A stretch of DNA of 64,000 nt from JAHJQZ01 sp963675235. GTDB lineage: Bacteria; Pseudomonadota; Alphaproteobacteria; Rhizobiales; Devosiaceae. Position 1 is the stretch's first letter. Each line of letters begins with the position of its first letter. Below, one piece after another: positions 44,697 through 54,300 of the stretch. Under the pieces are notes generated by a model. The model was not told the origin of the DNA. It did no database searches and saw only the letters and a list, made by a program, of their open reading frames with translations. A program made the translations under genes and the position numbers. The DNA lies in NCBI GenBank assembly GCA_963675235.2, contig CAXXFU010000004.1, positions 496,001 to 560,000 on the forward strand, in the 5' to 3' direction.

Positions 44697-46475
44697 ATGA
44701 TGCAATCACCATCCCCGAGATTGATGCCGATCCTCGCCGTGCCACTCGCCTGGATGGTGCTGTCAGCACTGTTCGCCTACCGCGCCTGGGACAGGAGCTT
44801 TCTCGCCCTGTTCAACGATACCGACGACGCCACGCGTCTCGTCGTCGTGCGCGACCTCATGGGCGGGCAGAACTGGTTCGATCATGTCGAGCACAGGTTC
44901 AACACGCCGTTCGGAGCGGAAATCCACTGGTCGCGGCTGATCGACCTGCCGCTCAGCTGGCTGATCTCAGGTTTCGAACCTCTGGCGCCGGGCCTAGGCG
45001 AGCGCATCGCGCTGTTCGTCTGGCCCATGCTCTGGCTTCTGCCGGCACTGTGGCTCGCCGTGGTGCTAACCCGGCGACTGCTCGGGCCGGGTCATGAAAT
45101 CGTCGCGCTGGTGCTGGCGACGCTGGCGCTGCCGGTCTTTTCGGAGTTCGCGCCCGGACGCATCGATCATCACAACGTCCAGGCCGTGCTGATCCTGTGG
45201 CTTGCCATCGAGTGCCTGGGCGCCCTCAGAACAAGCGGCGGCGCCTGGCGGGCCGGCATTGCTGCAGCAACCTCACTCGCCATCGGGGCGGAAACCCTGC
45301 CGGTCATCGCTGCCGCCGTCATTGCTTTCGGGCTCAACTGGGTGATCGACGAGGGCTTCGCCCCAAGGCTGTGGCGTTTCGGGCTCGCATTTGCCGGCGC
45401 AATGCTTGCCCATTTCCTCATCGCCATAGGACCGGACGCCTGGTTCATCACCCGCTGCGATGCGCTGTCGAACCTCTATCTGACCGCCGCCGTCGGTATC
45501 GCTCTGGTCTTTGTCGGCCTTGTCCAGTTGCCCATCTCTGCAAAGGCCTGGGCCGTGCGCCTTGCCGCCGGGGCCAGCGCCGGCCTCGCCTTGCTTGCGG
45601 TCCTGCTCGCTTTCTTCCCCTCCTGTGCCGCCGGACCTTTCGCCGGGCTCGATCCCTGGCTCAGGGCCGCCTGGCTCACCCGTATCGGCGAGGCGGAGCC
45701 GCTGAGCCGCGCCTTTGCTACCCAGACCAATTTCGCCATCGCCGCCACCTTGCCCGTGCTGCTGGGTCTTGTCGCTGCCCTCGGTGGGCTGGCGGCCCTG
45801 CGCGGTTCGGAGCGCCTCAGATATCTGACCTACCTGCTGCTGCTGGCCGGGGCCATGGCCGGGCTGGTTCTGCAGATGCGCGGCATACGCCTGGCAGGTC
45901 TCGTCGCCGTACCGGGGACGGCCGCTTTCATCGCCTATTTGCGGGGCCGCTATCTCGCCGCCGCCGGCGCACTGCGTTTGCCTGCCGCTCTCATCCTCAT
46001 TGCCGGCTGGATCGCCTCGGGCGGCTTGACCGCCTTTTTCGCCGCAAGCATGATCCTGCCGTCACAAACGGCGGCGCGACCCCGGGCGCCTTTCGCCCAA
46101 TGCCTCGAACCGGCTGCGTTCACGGCCCTGACCTCTCTCACTCCGGCCCGCATCGCCGCGCCGGTCGATCTCGGCCCATATCTGTTGTTGATGACCCCGC
46201 ACGCGGTGATCGGCTCGCCCTATCACCGCAATGGAGAGGGCATTGGCGACACCTATCGCATCTTTGGCGGCGCACCTGACGCCGCCCGCGCCATCCTCGA
46301 CCGGCGCGGCATCGACCTTGTCGTCACCTGCACGTCGCTGACGCCGCTGACCGGCGGTGATCTCGACGCTCCTGACTCGCTGAAAAAACAGTTCGAGGCC
46401 GGCACGCATCCGGACTGGCTCAGCCCCGTTGCCGCGCCCGATGGCCCGTTGAGCGTCTACCGCGTCGCCAGATAG
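44697..46475 (+). CDS. Polytopic membrane protein, GT-C glycosyltransferase-like
   Basis: The 592-residue product has about 12 membrane segments. The first periplasmic loop has acidic residues in NDTDDATRLVVVRDLM, and a later loop has FAPGRIDHHNVQ, resembling the acidic and DHH motifs of STT3/AglB-type and other GT-C lipid-linked sugar transferases. It ends in a soluble domain (FGGAPDAARAILDRRGIDLV). I infer a GT-C-like enzyme; neither donor nor acceptor can be named, and no other glycosylation genes adjoin it. Its 3' end overlaps the converging yjbR-like gene by 19 bp. Confidence 0.75.
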   Translation: MMQSPSPRLMPILAVPLAWMVLSALFAYRAWDRSFLALFNDTDDATRLVVVRDLMGGQNWFDHVEHRFNTPFGAEIHWSRLIDLPLSWLISGFEPLAPGLGERIALFVWPMLWLLPALWLAVVLTRRLLGPGHEIVALVLATLALPVFSEFAPGRIDHHNVQAVLILWLAIECLGALRTSGGAWRAGIAAATSLAIGAETLPVIAAAVIAFGLNWVIDEGFAPRLWRFGLAFAGAMLAHFLIAIGPDAWFITRCDALSNLYLTAAVGIALVFVGLVQLPISAKAWAVRLAAGASAGLALLAVLLAFFPSCAAGPFAGLDPWLRAAWLTRIGEAEPLSRAFATQTNFAIAATLPVLLGLVAALGGLAALRGSERLRYLTYLLLLAGAMAGLVLQMRGIRLAGLVAVPGTAAFIAYLRGRYLAAAGALRLPAALILIAGWIASGGLTAFFAASMILPSQTAARPRAPFAQCLEPAAFTALTSLTPARIAAPVDLGPYLLLMTPHAVIGSPYHRNGEGIGDTYRIFGGAPDAARAILDRRGIDLVVTCTSLTPLTGGDLDAPDSLKKQFEAGTHPDWLSPVAAPDGPLSVYRVAR

Positions 46476-46834
46476 GCGGCGAGCGCCGGCGCCTCACGCA
46501 GCCGGCGCGGCAGTTTCGAGGCAATGATCCGGTGCGCCTCGACCAGATAGGCATTGAGGTCATCGGCGCTCAGCGCCGATTCCGGGCCGAGCGCCACCCA
46601 TTTCGCTCGCGCCAGATAGGGTGCGGGAACCACGCCGTCGAGTTCGGGCAGGAGCTCAAATGCCATGTCGGAGCATTTGAACGAGATACTCGGATCCTCG
46701 TCAGGCGTTGACAGGATGGCGAAGATCTTGCCACCGACCTTGCCGACCGAAGCATCGCCCCATTGCCGGACGACCTCCGTTGCCGGCAAGCCGACAATGA
46801 AGCCTTCGAATGCGGCGCGCTCGAACAGGCTCAT
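46457..46834 (-). CDS. MmcQ/YjbR family protein
   Basis: The 125-residue product has the CyaY-like YjbR fold pattern (VGGKIFAILSTPDEDPSISF with KCSDMAFELL, then PAPYLARAKWVALG). DNA binding has been proposed for the family but function is not established. The ATG at 46834 lies 7 bp after the msrA stop; a GTG eight codons earlier would overlap msrA. It is probably cotranscribed with msrA. Confidence 0.85.
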   Translation of the reverse strand: MSLFERAAFEGFIVGLPATEVVRQWGDASVGKVGGKIFAILSTPDEDPSISFKCSDMAFELLPELDGVVPAPYLARAKWVALGPESALSADDLNAYLVEAHRIIASKLPRRLREAPALAAYLATR

Positions 46835-46841
46835 CCCGATA

Positions 46842-47498
46842 CTACGAGGCCGGAACACCCAGGCCGACCGGACAGGAAACGCCCGTCCCCGCCAGCCCGC
46901 AATACCCGTTCGGGTTCTTGGCCAGGTACTGCTGGTGATAGGGTTCGGCGAAATAAAACGGACCGGCCGTGGAAATCTCGGTGGTAATGGCGCCGCGCCC
47001 GCTTGCGGTCAGTGCCTGCTGATACAGGTCCCGGCTGGTCTTTGCCGCCTCTGCCTGAGCCGCTGAGGTGGTATAGATGGCCGAACGGTACTGCGTGCCG
47101 CGGTCATTGCCCTGGCGCATGCCCTGGGTCGGATCATGCTCTTCCCAGAACCGCGTCAGCAGCGTTTCGAGCGACACCTCGGCCGGATCGAACGCCACCA
47201 TGACGATCTCGGTGTGGCCAGTCTTGCCAGTGCACACCTCTTCATAGCTCGGATTGGGCGTGAACCCGCCCTGATAGCCGACGGCGGTGACGATGACGCC
47301 GGGGATCTGCCAGAACAGCCGTTCGGCGCCCCAGAAACAGCCCATGCCGAAATAAATCACTTCGGCGCCGTCCGGATAGGGTCCCTTGAGCGCCGCACCA
47401 TTGACGAAATGGCTCTCGGAGGTCCGCATCGGCTCGGGCCGTCCCGGAAGCGCGGTCTCGGCGCTCGGCAGTGTGCTTGGTCTGGTGGTGAACAGCAT
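46842..47498 (-). CDS. msrA: Peptide-methionine (S)-S-oxide reductase
   Basis: MsrA reduces methionine-S-sulfoxide. The 218-residue product has the catalytic GCFWGAERLFW motif, TGHTEIVMVAFDP and a C-terminal Cys-containing tail (NGYCGLAGTGVSCPVG) that supplies resolving cysteines. The N-terminal extension before the core is about 45 residues. A GAAGGAGA site precedes the ATG. It complements msrB at 29445-29939. Confidence 0.95.
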   Translation of the reverse strand: MLFTTRPSTLPSAETALPGRPEPMRTSESHFVNGAALKGPYPDGAEVIYFGMGCFWGAERLFWQIPGVIVTAVGYQGGFTPNPSYEEVCTGKTGHTEIVMVAFDPAEVSLETLLTRFWEEHDPTQGMRQGNDRGTQYRSAIYTTSAAQAEAAKTSRDLYQQALTASGRGAITTEISTAGPFYFAEPYHQQYLAKNPNGYCGLAGTGVSCPVGLGVPAS

Positions 47499-47591
47499 CG
47501 GCTCTCCTTCCCGGTGAGACGCGGACCATATCGTCCGCCTCGGTCTCAGATCGGTACGCGCGCCTTCAAAGGCAAATCACGAAAGCGCGCG

Positions 47592-47990
47592 TCAGATGTC
47601 GGACATCGCCTTGTCATAGGGCGATGGCTCGGGCTTGCGGCGCTTGGTGATGGCAAAGCCGAGCATGCCGACAATGACGCAGGCCACGGCACCGCCGCCG
47701 AGAGCCAGCCAGGTCGGCCAGTTAAGGATGGTGGTGATCACCGGATCCCACAGGAAGGGCATGCCGAGCTTTCTCTCGAAGAACACCTGGAACAGCTGAA
47801 TGCTCGGCGAGTGAAGGATCGGCGCCAATACGTCGTCGCGGTACCAGACCCGGCCGAGGGGTTCGGCCAGGCGTCCGTCGCCCATCCTCACCGCGTTGAT
47901 CAGAAGCCCGACCGCGGAAATGGCCAGCAGCATCAGCACGAAGGAGATGATGCGGATCATGGCGCGGATGACATCGACTACAAAACTCAT
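47592..47990 (-). CDS. Small membrane protein of unknown function (pair member 1)
   Basis: The 132-residue product has a membrane segment at each end (IISFVLMLLAISAVGLLIN and WLALGGGAVACVIVGMLGFA) with an aromatic-rich middle and a basic tail containing KRRKP. The gene upstream, at 48008-48325, encodes a protein of the same plan and tail, so the two are likely paralogues. They are 17 bp apart and cotranscribed. Function not recognised. Confidence 0.7.
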   Translation of the reverse strand: MSFVVDVIRAMIRIISFVLMLLAISAVGLLINAVRMGDGRLAEPLGRVWYRDDVLAPILHSPSIQLFQVFFERKLGMPFLWDPVITTILNWPTWLALGGGAVACVIVGMLGFAITKRRKPEPSPYDKAMSDI

Positions 47991-48007
47991 GAAAGGCCCA
48001 GCTCTTG

Positions 48008-48325
48008 TCAGATCGGATCGGCGTAAACCGGTTTGCGGCGCTTGCGGCCGAAAAACAGCGCGACCAGGCCAAGCCCGCCCGCCAGCGCAAAGGCCGGGAC
48101 CGAGAGCACGGCCTCGGCCAGCCCGCCAGCAGCGAATGGCACCAGATAAGTGGCGATCAGGCCCTGCACTGCCTCAAAACTCGCCATATCGAGACCTTCC
48201 CAATAGCTGGCGAGCGACGTCATGACCGGCTGATTGGCGGCAAGCGATTTGGTGCCGTCCACCACGATGAGGATGAGTGCCAATGCGGTCATCCAGGTAC
48301 CGATCACGCGCGCTACGAGCTTCAT
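48008..48325 (-). CDS. Small membrane protein of unknown function (pair member 2)
   Basis: The 105-residue product has an N-terminal membrane segment (VIGTWMTALALILIVVDGTK), an aromatic-containing middle (LASYWEGLDMASFEAVQGLI) and a C-terminal membrane segment (FALAGGLGLVALFFG) ending in RKRRKPVYADPI. The ATG at 48325 is preferred; an in-frame GTG 20 codons upstream is possible. It is the first of the pair with 47592-47990. Confidence 0.68.
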   Translation of the reverse strand: MKLVARVIGTWMTALALILIVVDGTKSLAANQPVMTSLASYWEGLDMASFEAVQGLIATYLVPFAAGGLAEAVLSVPAFALAGGLGLVALFFGRKRRKPVYADPI

Positions 48326-48727
48326 GCCTTGCCTTCCGACGCCTTGCGGCGCACCGGCTGCCGGCCGGTTTGACCTTATTGCCACGCCGGACCCTCGGCC
48401 TGCAAGCGCGCCGAAGCGGCAAAGCCTTCACACTGCACCACCTTTGCGTGATGACGCGTGCCGGCGAGGCCGCTCGCAGGAGCCGGCATAGGCCCTGATC
48501 CGTGCCAGCGGATTGGCGCGATCATCCGGCAACCATCCGGGGCGCGCGGCACCATGCCTGTGCGCTTGGTAGCCCGGCGGCATTCTAGCCGAAAAAGCGC
48601 GGAGAAAAGCGAAATTCACCCCTCCTGCGGCCCCGTTGCACCTGTGCCGTGACATCAGGGGGCTTGCATCGAACCGAACTAGCCGCTAACTCCCTCATCC
48701 GGAACGACGCGACGCGCCGTTTCGCGC
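48326..48727. other. Intergenic region before the tRNA-Ser, nothing recognised
   Basis: This 400-bp stretch has GC-rich chromosome-like composition. Open frames in it are short, lack ribosome sites and have no protein-like pattern. Promoters for the tRNA and for the minus-strand pair should be here but none is clear. Confidence 0.4.
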
Positions 48728-48817
48728 GGAGAGGTGGCCGAGTGGTCGAAGGCGCACGCCTGGAAAGTGTGTAGGCGGGGAACCGTCTCGAGGGTTCGAA
48801 TCCCTCTCTCTCCGCCA
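48728..48817 (+). tRNA. tRNA-Ser (anticodon GGA)
   Basis: The 90-nt gene folds as a class II tRNA. The acceptor GGAGAGG pairs with TCTCTCC (one G-T), with discriminator G and an encoded CCA at 48815-48817. The anticodon stem CACGC/GTGTG encloses loop CTGGAAA with anticodon GGA. A long variable arm and T-arm (GAGGG-TTCGAAT-CCCTC) follow. It reads UCC/UCU serine codons. It borders the integrase cluster, and its 3' half is the probable attachment site. Confidence 0.96.
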
Positions 48818-49084
48818 GATTTCAACGTAAATAATTGATAATTAACAATAATTTTTGTAGTGGGATAGATGGCCCCACATACAGCCCCACACGGCGCTTC
48901 TGCTAGTCCGTTTGTGTGGCACTTTCCCGCTGACGCGCTGGGGTTCCTCTCAAACTTGCCCCTTGTCCTTAAGTGACGAATCGCTTCATGAAGCTTTTGA
49001 AAGCTGCGCATCTGAACGCGCTGGCACGATGATAACCGAGCGCAAGACGTGCTCCAACTCCGCTGAGGCGGAAGGAGCGCATTT
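48818..49084. other. AT-rich left boundary of the integrated element
   Basis: Immediately after the tRNA CCA the sequence becomes AT-rich (48830-48857), a sharp change from the flanking chromosome. The identity segment shared with the far attachment site would lie in the tRNA 3' end, but the other copy is outside this window. A GGAAGGAG ribosome site at the end belongs to the AlpA-like gene. No coding sequence is convincing. Confidence 0.5.
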
Positions 49085-49450
49085 ATGGCAATCGCCGGTA
49101 CCTCCTACACACCCGATATGTTTGATCACTCTGCATCAGAGAATGATGCAGAGCATAATCTTCGCCAATCCCGCACAAAAGCGACCGCAACCTCTGAGCC
49201 GGTCGTTCCGACTTCACCCTCCTCCCAGAAGCCAATTCTCAAATCCATCGATCCCGAGGAACGCTATCTCTCCGATAACCAGGTGGCCAAACGGTTTGGT
49301 GTTGCTCGACCAACTATCTGGCGCTGGGTGAAAACAAATCCAGGCTTCCCACAGCCGCTACAAGTCTCCCCCGGCACAACACGTTGGCAGCTTTCCGATC
49401 TCATTGCGTTTGAATCCACACTCAAAAGCAAGCGGAGCGCCACCAAATGA
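49085..49450 (+). CDS. AlpA-like helix-turn-helix regulator / excisionase
   Basis: The 121-residue product has a disordered N-terminal half and a C-terminal winged HTH of the AlpA type (RYLSDNQVAKRFGVARPTIW, WVKTNPGFPQPLQVSPGTTR, WQLSDLIAFE). Such proteins activate integrase genes or act as excisionases in integrated elements. An AAGGAG site precedes the ATG. It overlaps the integrase gene by four bases (ATGA), so the two are translationally coupled. Confidence 0.85.
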   Translation: MAIAGTSYTPDMFDHSASENDAEHNLRQSRTKATATSEPVVPTSPSSQKPILKSIDPEERYLSDNQVAKRFGVARPTIWRWVKTNPGFPQPLQVSPGTTRWQLSDLIAFESTLKSKRSATK

Positions 49451-51048
49451 ACCGCTCCTACAAGAACGCCCGACCCAAAAGGAATTTGGTGTACTCCGTA
49501 GCCGACTTGTTGGTGCTCTACAAAATCGGTCGCAACACGCTGACCAACTGGATCAAGTCCGGTTTGCGCCCCGTCGACGACAAACGACCACAGCTGTTCA
49601 GGGGGACTGAGCTCATTCGCTTTCACGTGGATCGCGCACTGTCGACACGGTGCGAGCTTCGCTCAAGCGAGTTCATGTGCATGGTCTGCAAGTCACGCGT
49701 CGTTCCCGATATCGGCGCGGTGGAGATCAACGTCACGAAGAACGGCAAATACCTCGCGTCTGCACGTTGTCCGGACTGCGGCGCAGTGGTCATGCGATTA
49801 CTGAGTGTTTCAACATGCGATGCGTACAAAACCTGCATCAAAACCAATACCAGCCTGCACTCGCTACACGAAGAAAAAGAGCCGCTCCCAGCTGGTATTG
49901 GGACAAATCCGCCTATCTCACTGGTCGACTGGAACGCGGAGAACGAGCGCATTCTTCACGACTACCGGATCTTTTGCGGCAAAGACGCCGCACATACTCA
50001 AGATGCGCGCTTTGCCTCGATACGCGATTTCGAGGCGTTTGTGGGCACTCTCAGTTTCCGGCTGGTCAAGCCGAAGCACGCCGACCGATATCGCAATGAA
50101 TTGGCCCGGCGCGGCCAAAAAACATCTTCAAGGAGCTCCATCACACATCGGGCGTCGCATCTTGCCCAGTTCTTTGACTGGCTGGTGAAGCAGGAAGGTT
50201 ACCGACAGATGAACCATTCATTGGCCGGCTACTTTCAGCTTTCCCGCAACGACAGGGCTCTTGCCATCCAGCCAAAGGCTCGATCCGTGCCGACAATCAT
50301 GGAGCTCGATCAAATCGTCCGGGCAATGCCCGCGAATACTCTCATGCAGCGCCGAGATCGCGCAATCGTTGCCACCTCATGCGTGTTCGGAACCAGAGTG
50401 GATGCGACCGCTTCACTTCTTGTTGGTGACGTCGAGCTTGAATCCAGACAACTCTGCCAGGACGCAACGCACGTGCGCGTCAAGAACCGCAAGAGCCAGA
50501 TCACGGTGTGCTTTCCGATTGGAGGCGTCTTCTGGCATGTCCTCGAAGACTGGATCGAGGAACTCAGGGCGCTCGGGCTAAAGGACGACGATGCACTGTT
50601 TCCCCCGGATGCTGACCTCCTAGGCTTTCGAGCCTTCATGCTCGAGAACCGCGCGCCCATTGCTCCATGGTCAACTGACGAGGGAGTTCGTCGCGCGTTC
50701 CGTCGGGGCAGCAAGGCAGCCGAACTTCCTTGCGCCAATCCGCATTCTATCCGACATGCGCTGGCTGAATTTGGCAGGCAAGTCTTCCGTTCGGTCGATG
50801 AAGAGATGGCCTGGTCGCACAATCTGGGACATGAAAGCCCTCAGACAACCCGAAACCATTACGCCAAAATGACCGACGACCATCGGGACGAGATCTTCAC
50901 GACCCTCGGTCGCCGGGATCCAACACCTGAAGAGGAGAAAGATCTGTTGCTGCGCTATCACGCGCATGAGCTAAACCCTGGGACACCGGAGTTTGAGCAG
51001 GCACATCGTCTCTGGCAGGGGAGGCTGGCCAGAAGAAAAGCCGTTTGA
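49447..51048 (+). CDS. Tyrosine recombinase / integrase with N-terminal HTH and zinc ribbon
   Basis: This is the probable integrase of the island. The 533-residue product has an HTH-like N-terminus (VADLLVLYKIGRNTLTNWIK), a zinc-ribbon-like pair CMVC (Cys78/Cys81) and CPDC (Cys108/Cys111), a SAM-like core-binding region (about 165-255) and a catalytic domain with Arg317 (FGTRVDA), the HSIRH box (His433, Arg436), His462 (LGHESPQTT) and the nucleophile Tyr472 (NHYAKM). The N-terminal additions are not usual for tRNA-targeting integrases. Base composition appears lower in GC than the chromosome. Confidence 0.88.
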   Translation: MNRSYKNARPKRNLVYSVADLLVLYKIGRNTLTNWIKSGLRPVDDKRPQLFRGTELIRFHVDRALSTRCELRSSEFMCMVCKSRVVPDIGAVEINVTKNGKYLASARCPDCGAVVMRLLSVSTCDAYKTCIKTNTSLHSLHEEKEPLPAGIGTNPPISLVDWNAENERILHDYRIFCGKDAAHTQDARFASIRDFEAFVGTLSFRLVKPKHADRYRNELARRGQKTSSRSSITHRASHLAQFFDWLVKQEGYRQMNHSLAGYFQLSRNDRALAIQPKARSVPTIMELDQIVRAMPANTLMQRRDRAIVATSCVFGTRVDATASLLVGDVELESRQLCQDATHVRVKNRKSQITVCFPIGGVFWHVLEDWIEELRALGLKDDDALFPPDADLLGFRAFMLENRAPIAPWSTDEGVRRAFRRGSKAAELPCANPHSIRHALAEFGRQVFRSVDEEMAWSHNLGHESPQTTRNHYAKMTDDHRDEIFTTLGRRDPTPEEEKDLLLRYHAHELNPGTPEFEQAHRLWQGRLARRKAV

Positions 51049-51357
51049 ACTTGTTCAACATCCTGTGTCTTTCCGAAAAGCCGCCCCCACCCAGAAAGGT
51101 CGTTTCTGGCGCAGGACTGCTAGCATGTGACCGGAGGCAGATTGGCACCTAAGTACCTTGGAACCACACAACGGGACCTTAAGCTCCTCGAGAACAAGTA
51201 TGTGCTTGTGACCTGCTTGGATTTTGCTTCCCGAGTTGCAGGTTAGCTTTTTTGGGTTATGCAGCGAAAAAATCGGCAGACCAAAACCATCCGGGCTTGA
51301 CCTGGTGCAGATTGCACAAACACTTTCGAGTAGCCCGTTCCGAGGAACTGCATAGAT
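51049..51357. other. Gap between integrase and the giant ATPase gene
   Basis: This 309-bp stretch has no established gene. It contains one small open frame with a ribosome site (51142-51246, listed separately) and presumably the promoter of the 1,493-residue ATPase. The ATG of that gene has an ill-defined ribosome site. Confidence 0.4.
51142..51246 (+). CDS. Possible small ORF (34 residues), low support
   Basis: A TTG at 51142 follows a GGAGG site at a spacing of four bases and opens a 34-residue frame (LAPKYLGTTQRDLKLLENKY, then VLVTCLDFASRVAG). An in-frame GTG at 51127 would add five residues. I do not recognise the product. It could be a leader or a chance frame. Confidence 0.25.
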   Translation: MAPKYLGTTQRDLKLLENKYVLVTCLDFASRVAG

Positions 51358-54300
51358 ATGGTCAAAGGTGAGGAGGACTCAAGCGCCCAAAAGTCGTTGG
51401 AGCCAAGCCAAAACAACATCCCTGCGGAAGCTGGTCCTGATGACCGGAAACGGGGCGCAGAGGCCGCCGATCTGATCTGGCAGGACGATGCGCGCGTTGA
51501 CGCGATTGTCGATCCACGCACGCCAGAATTCGCCAACTCCATGCTTGATAAGCTGTCCGACGATCTCGTGAACGCTCCCGGCGCCATGAAGCGCGCCATT
51601 CGGACGGCGGCCAGGTCGGCGGAGCGGCTGAATGTCGAGCCTTTCCAGGGGTTGATCGAAGTCATCCAGAACGCCGACGATTTGCAGGCTAAGGAAGTCC
51701 GCTTCGCCCTTCGCCACGTTGACGGCGAGCGGCAATTGCTGATCGTTCACGATGGGAAACCCGTGACATGCCACCACGTTCTTGGGATGATCATTCCCTA
51801 TTTCACGACCAAGGAACACGATCCAGATCAACGGGGTCGTTTTGGTATCGGGCTGAAGACGCTGGCGCGGGTCGCGTTGTCGATGTCCATTCATTCGCAC
51901 CCTTATCACTTCAGCGGCAACCAGGAGACTCTGCGCCGCTCGGCAGAAGAGGGCTCGATCGACGGGCTATATAACCCGGCTTCGGATACGATGATCGTGC
52001 TTCACTTGAAGCCGGGGTTTGAAGAAGCCGCGCTTCATGCCTGGTTCGAAAAGTGGGATGATGACGGGCTGATTTTTCTGTCCTCAGTGCGAAGCTTTCA
52101 TTGGTACGCACCGGGTAATGGGACGGTATCGCGCAAATCCGTGACACCGGGTGCATGGTTCACTTTCGCCGATGGCGACCTCGATAATGGGATCGAGTTG
52201 ATCGAACGGCGCGATATCGCAAGTGAAAGAAAGACCTGGAACGTCTGGAAGGCGCGCGTTCGCGTCCCACCGGACAAGCACCCAGAATACAAGGCGCACG
52301 CTGACACCGTGCATATTTCGGTCGCGGTGTCCGGCGCCGACATCGCGGGTCATCTGCATATTGGATTCCGCACCCGCGTCCCGGCTTCGCTTCCTGTGTC
52401 GATCGATGCACCTTTCAATCCAAGCACAGCGCGGGAGGGGCTAGTCGAGGATGATTGGAATGCCTGGCTGATTGCCCAAAGCGCGAACGTACTGGCGGTG
52501 GTTGCCAGGGGCGTGCTCGCGACCGCCCCTGAAAACGCTTGGCAGCTGGTTCCCTTGGAGGATGAGGGCGTTGGCAACGGCGACGATACGTGGCTATCGG
52601 AGGCCTTCGCGGAGGGGTTTAGGCGCGTTCGCGCTGATCTTGCCGAGCAGGCTCTGGCGAGGATTGGAGCGGATGCAATACCGTTGTCCGAGATTGCCTA
52701 TGAGGCGCCGGAATTGTCCGACATCCTGACGGCGGAGGACGTGTCGGCGCTCTCGCCACATTCCCGCACGCTGCCACAATCGAGCCGCGATCCGTCGGGC
52801 CGCTGGCGACGGGTCCTGGATGAAATTGCCGTCAGTCAAGTTGTCGGCCTTCCAGACCTCCTGAAGGGACTCTCCGGCAGGAAATTCGCAGCGAAGGCCC
52901 CCCAGTGGTGGGTTCGCGCTGCCGCTCGCCTAGTGGAACATCATGACAATGACGCCCTTTTCGGCGAACCTATCTGGCTGACCGACGGGAATACCGCCGT
53001 TTCCTGCGAACGCTTGGAATCGTCCACGCGAAAATTGGTGTTCGGAGCCAACCTTTCCTCTTTCTCGACGCGCAGGCATCTGCTCCCCCGGCTGCACCCG
53101 GCATACGGGGAAACGACGGAAGGACAACAGGCCGTCAACTGGCTCGCCCAGAATGCGGCCTTCAGCGCCGCTCCGAGTCCCGAGGATGAGCTTGAAGCTT
53201 TCGCAGAGCGTTTCGCCGCGACGCCGGAAATTGTGGAAGACGCCGAGTTGCGTGAAATTCGCGACCTATTCGATCAATTGAGCGAACGGGCCGCCGAAAG
53301 GATCGGTCCGAGGGTTGGTGCCTCGATCCTTGTGGATGGCACGATCTACAAGAACGGCAAGGCACAGAAGATAAAAGCGTCACCCACACAAGCCTATCTA
53401 TCGAAAACGCTGGATGGTGAGCATCCATACTGGCCTACCGCAGCAGGAAAAATCTCCGGACTTCAGTGGATCGCCGCGCGGTACGAGGATCAGCTAAAGA
53501 CGGGCGTTGGTCGAGGCAAACGGCGGCGTAGCAACGACGGCACGGTGTCCAGAGGGGCAAGACGCTTTCTGATGCTGTTGGGCGCGGAGTGCGCGCCACG
53601 CCTGATTGTGGAAAATAGCAACCGGGAGAAAGGCCCAACAAGGGGACGCGACCTAGCCGCGTCGGGCGCAAACTCGATTCCAGAAGACATCGCGTCGCCT
53701 GATCTCGAGCGTGTTTTAGCATCTTTCGATAAGATGCCGAAGAAGGAACGCAGGGTCCGCAGCCCGGCACTGTTCCGGTGCCTTTCGCGCAACTGGAGCC
53801 GGCTGTACCATTCGAAAACAACGGTAAGCGCGCGCTATCTCGCGCGCACACGCTATCACGACAAAGGTTCGATCAACGCGAGTTGGATATGCCGCCTCAA
53901 GGACACGCCCTGGATTGCGGTCGGCAAGGGGGAACTCGCGCCGGCTTCGACCGTGGTGGTGAAGTCCCCGGCCACGCAACCACATTATCCAAGCCGCGCC
54001 TTTGTCGTCGGGATCGAATTGGACGACGTGGATTCGGACATGGCCGCTCGACTGTCCATAAGGACAGAAATGCGGGTCAGTGACGTGGTTTCGTATCTTG
54101 AAAACGTTCGCGATGGCGGCGTTGAGGCTGACGAGGCCGGGGTCATGCAAATCTATCGCAACCTGGCAAAACTCTGCCCCAGGACGCCGGCGTGGAATGC
54201 GAGGATTGGGGACCTCTCCGTTCAGGATCTTCGGCGACGTTTCGGCCAGGGCAACGGCTTGATCTATATGTCGGGTCTAAACTGGAGACGGCCCGATCAA

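Noticed and set aside
48679..49011. Minus-strand frame containing GERGIRTLETVPRLHTFQAC
   Set aside because: This is the familiar spurious translation of the antisense strand of a tRNA-Ser gene.
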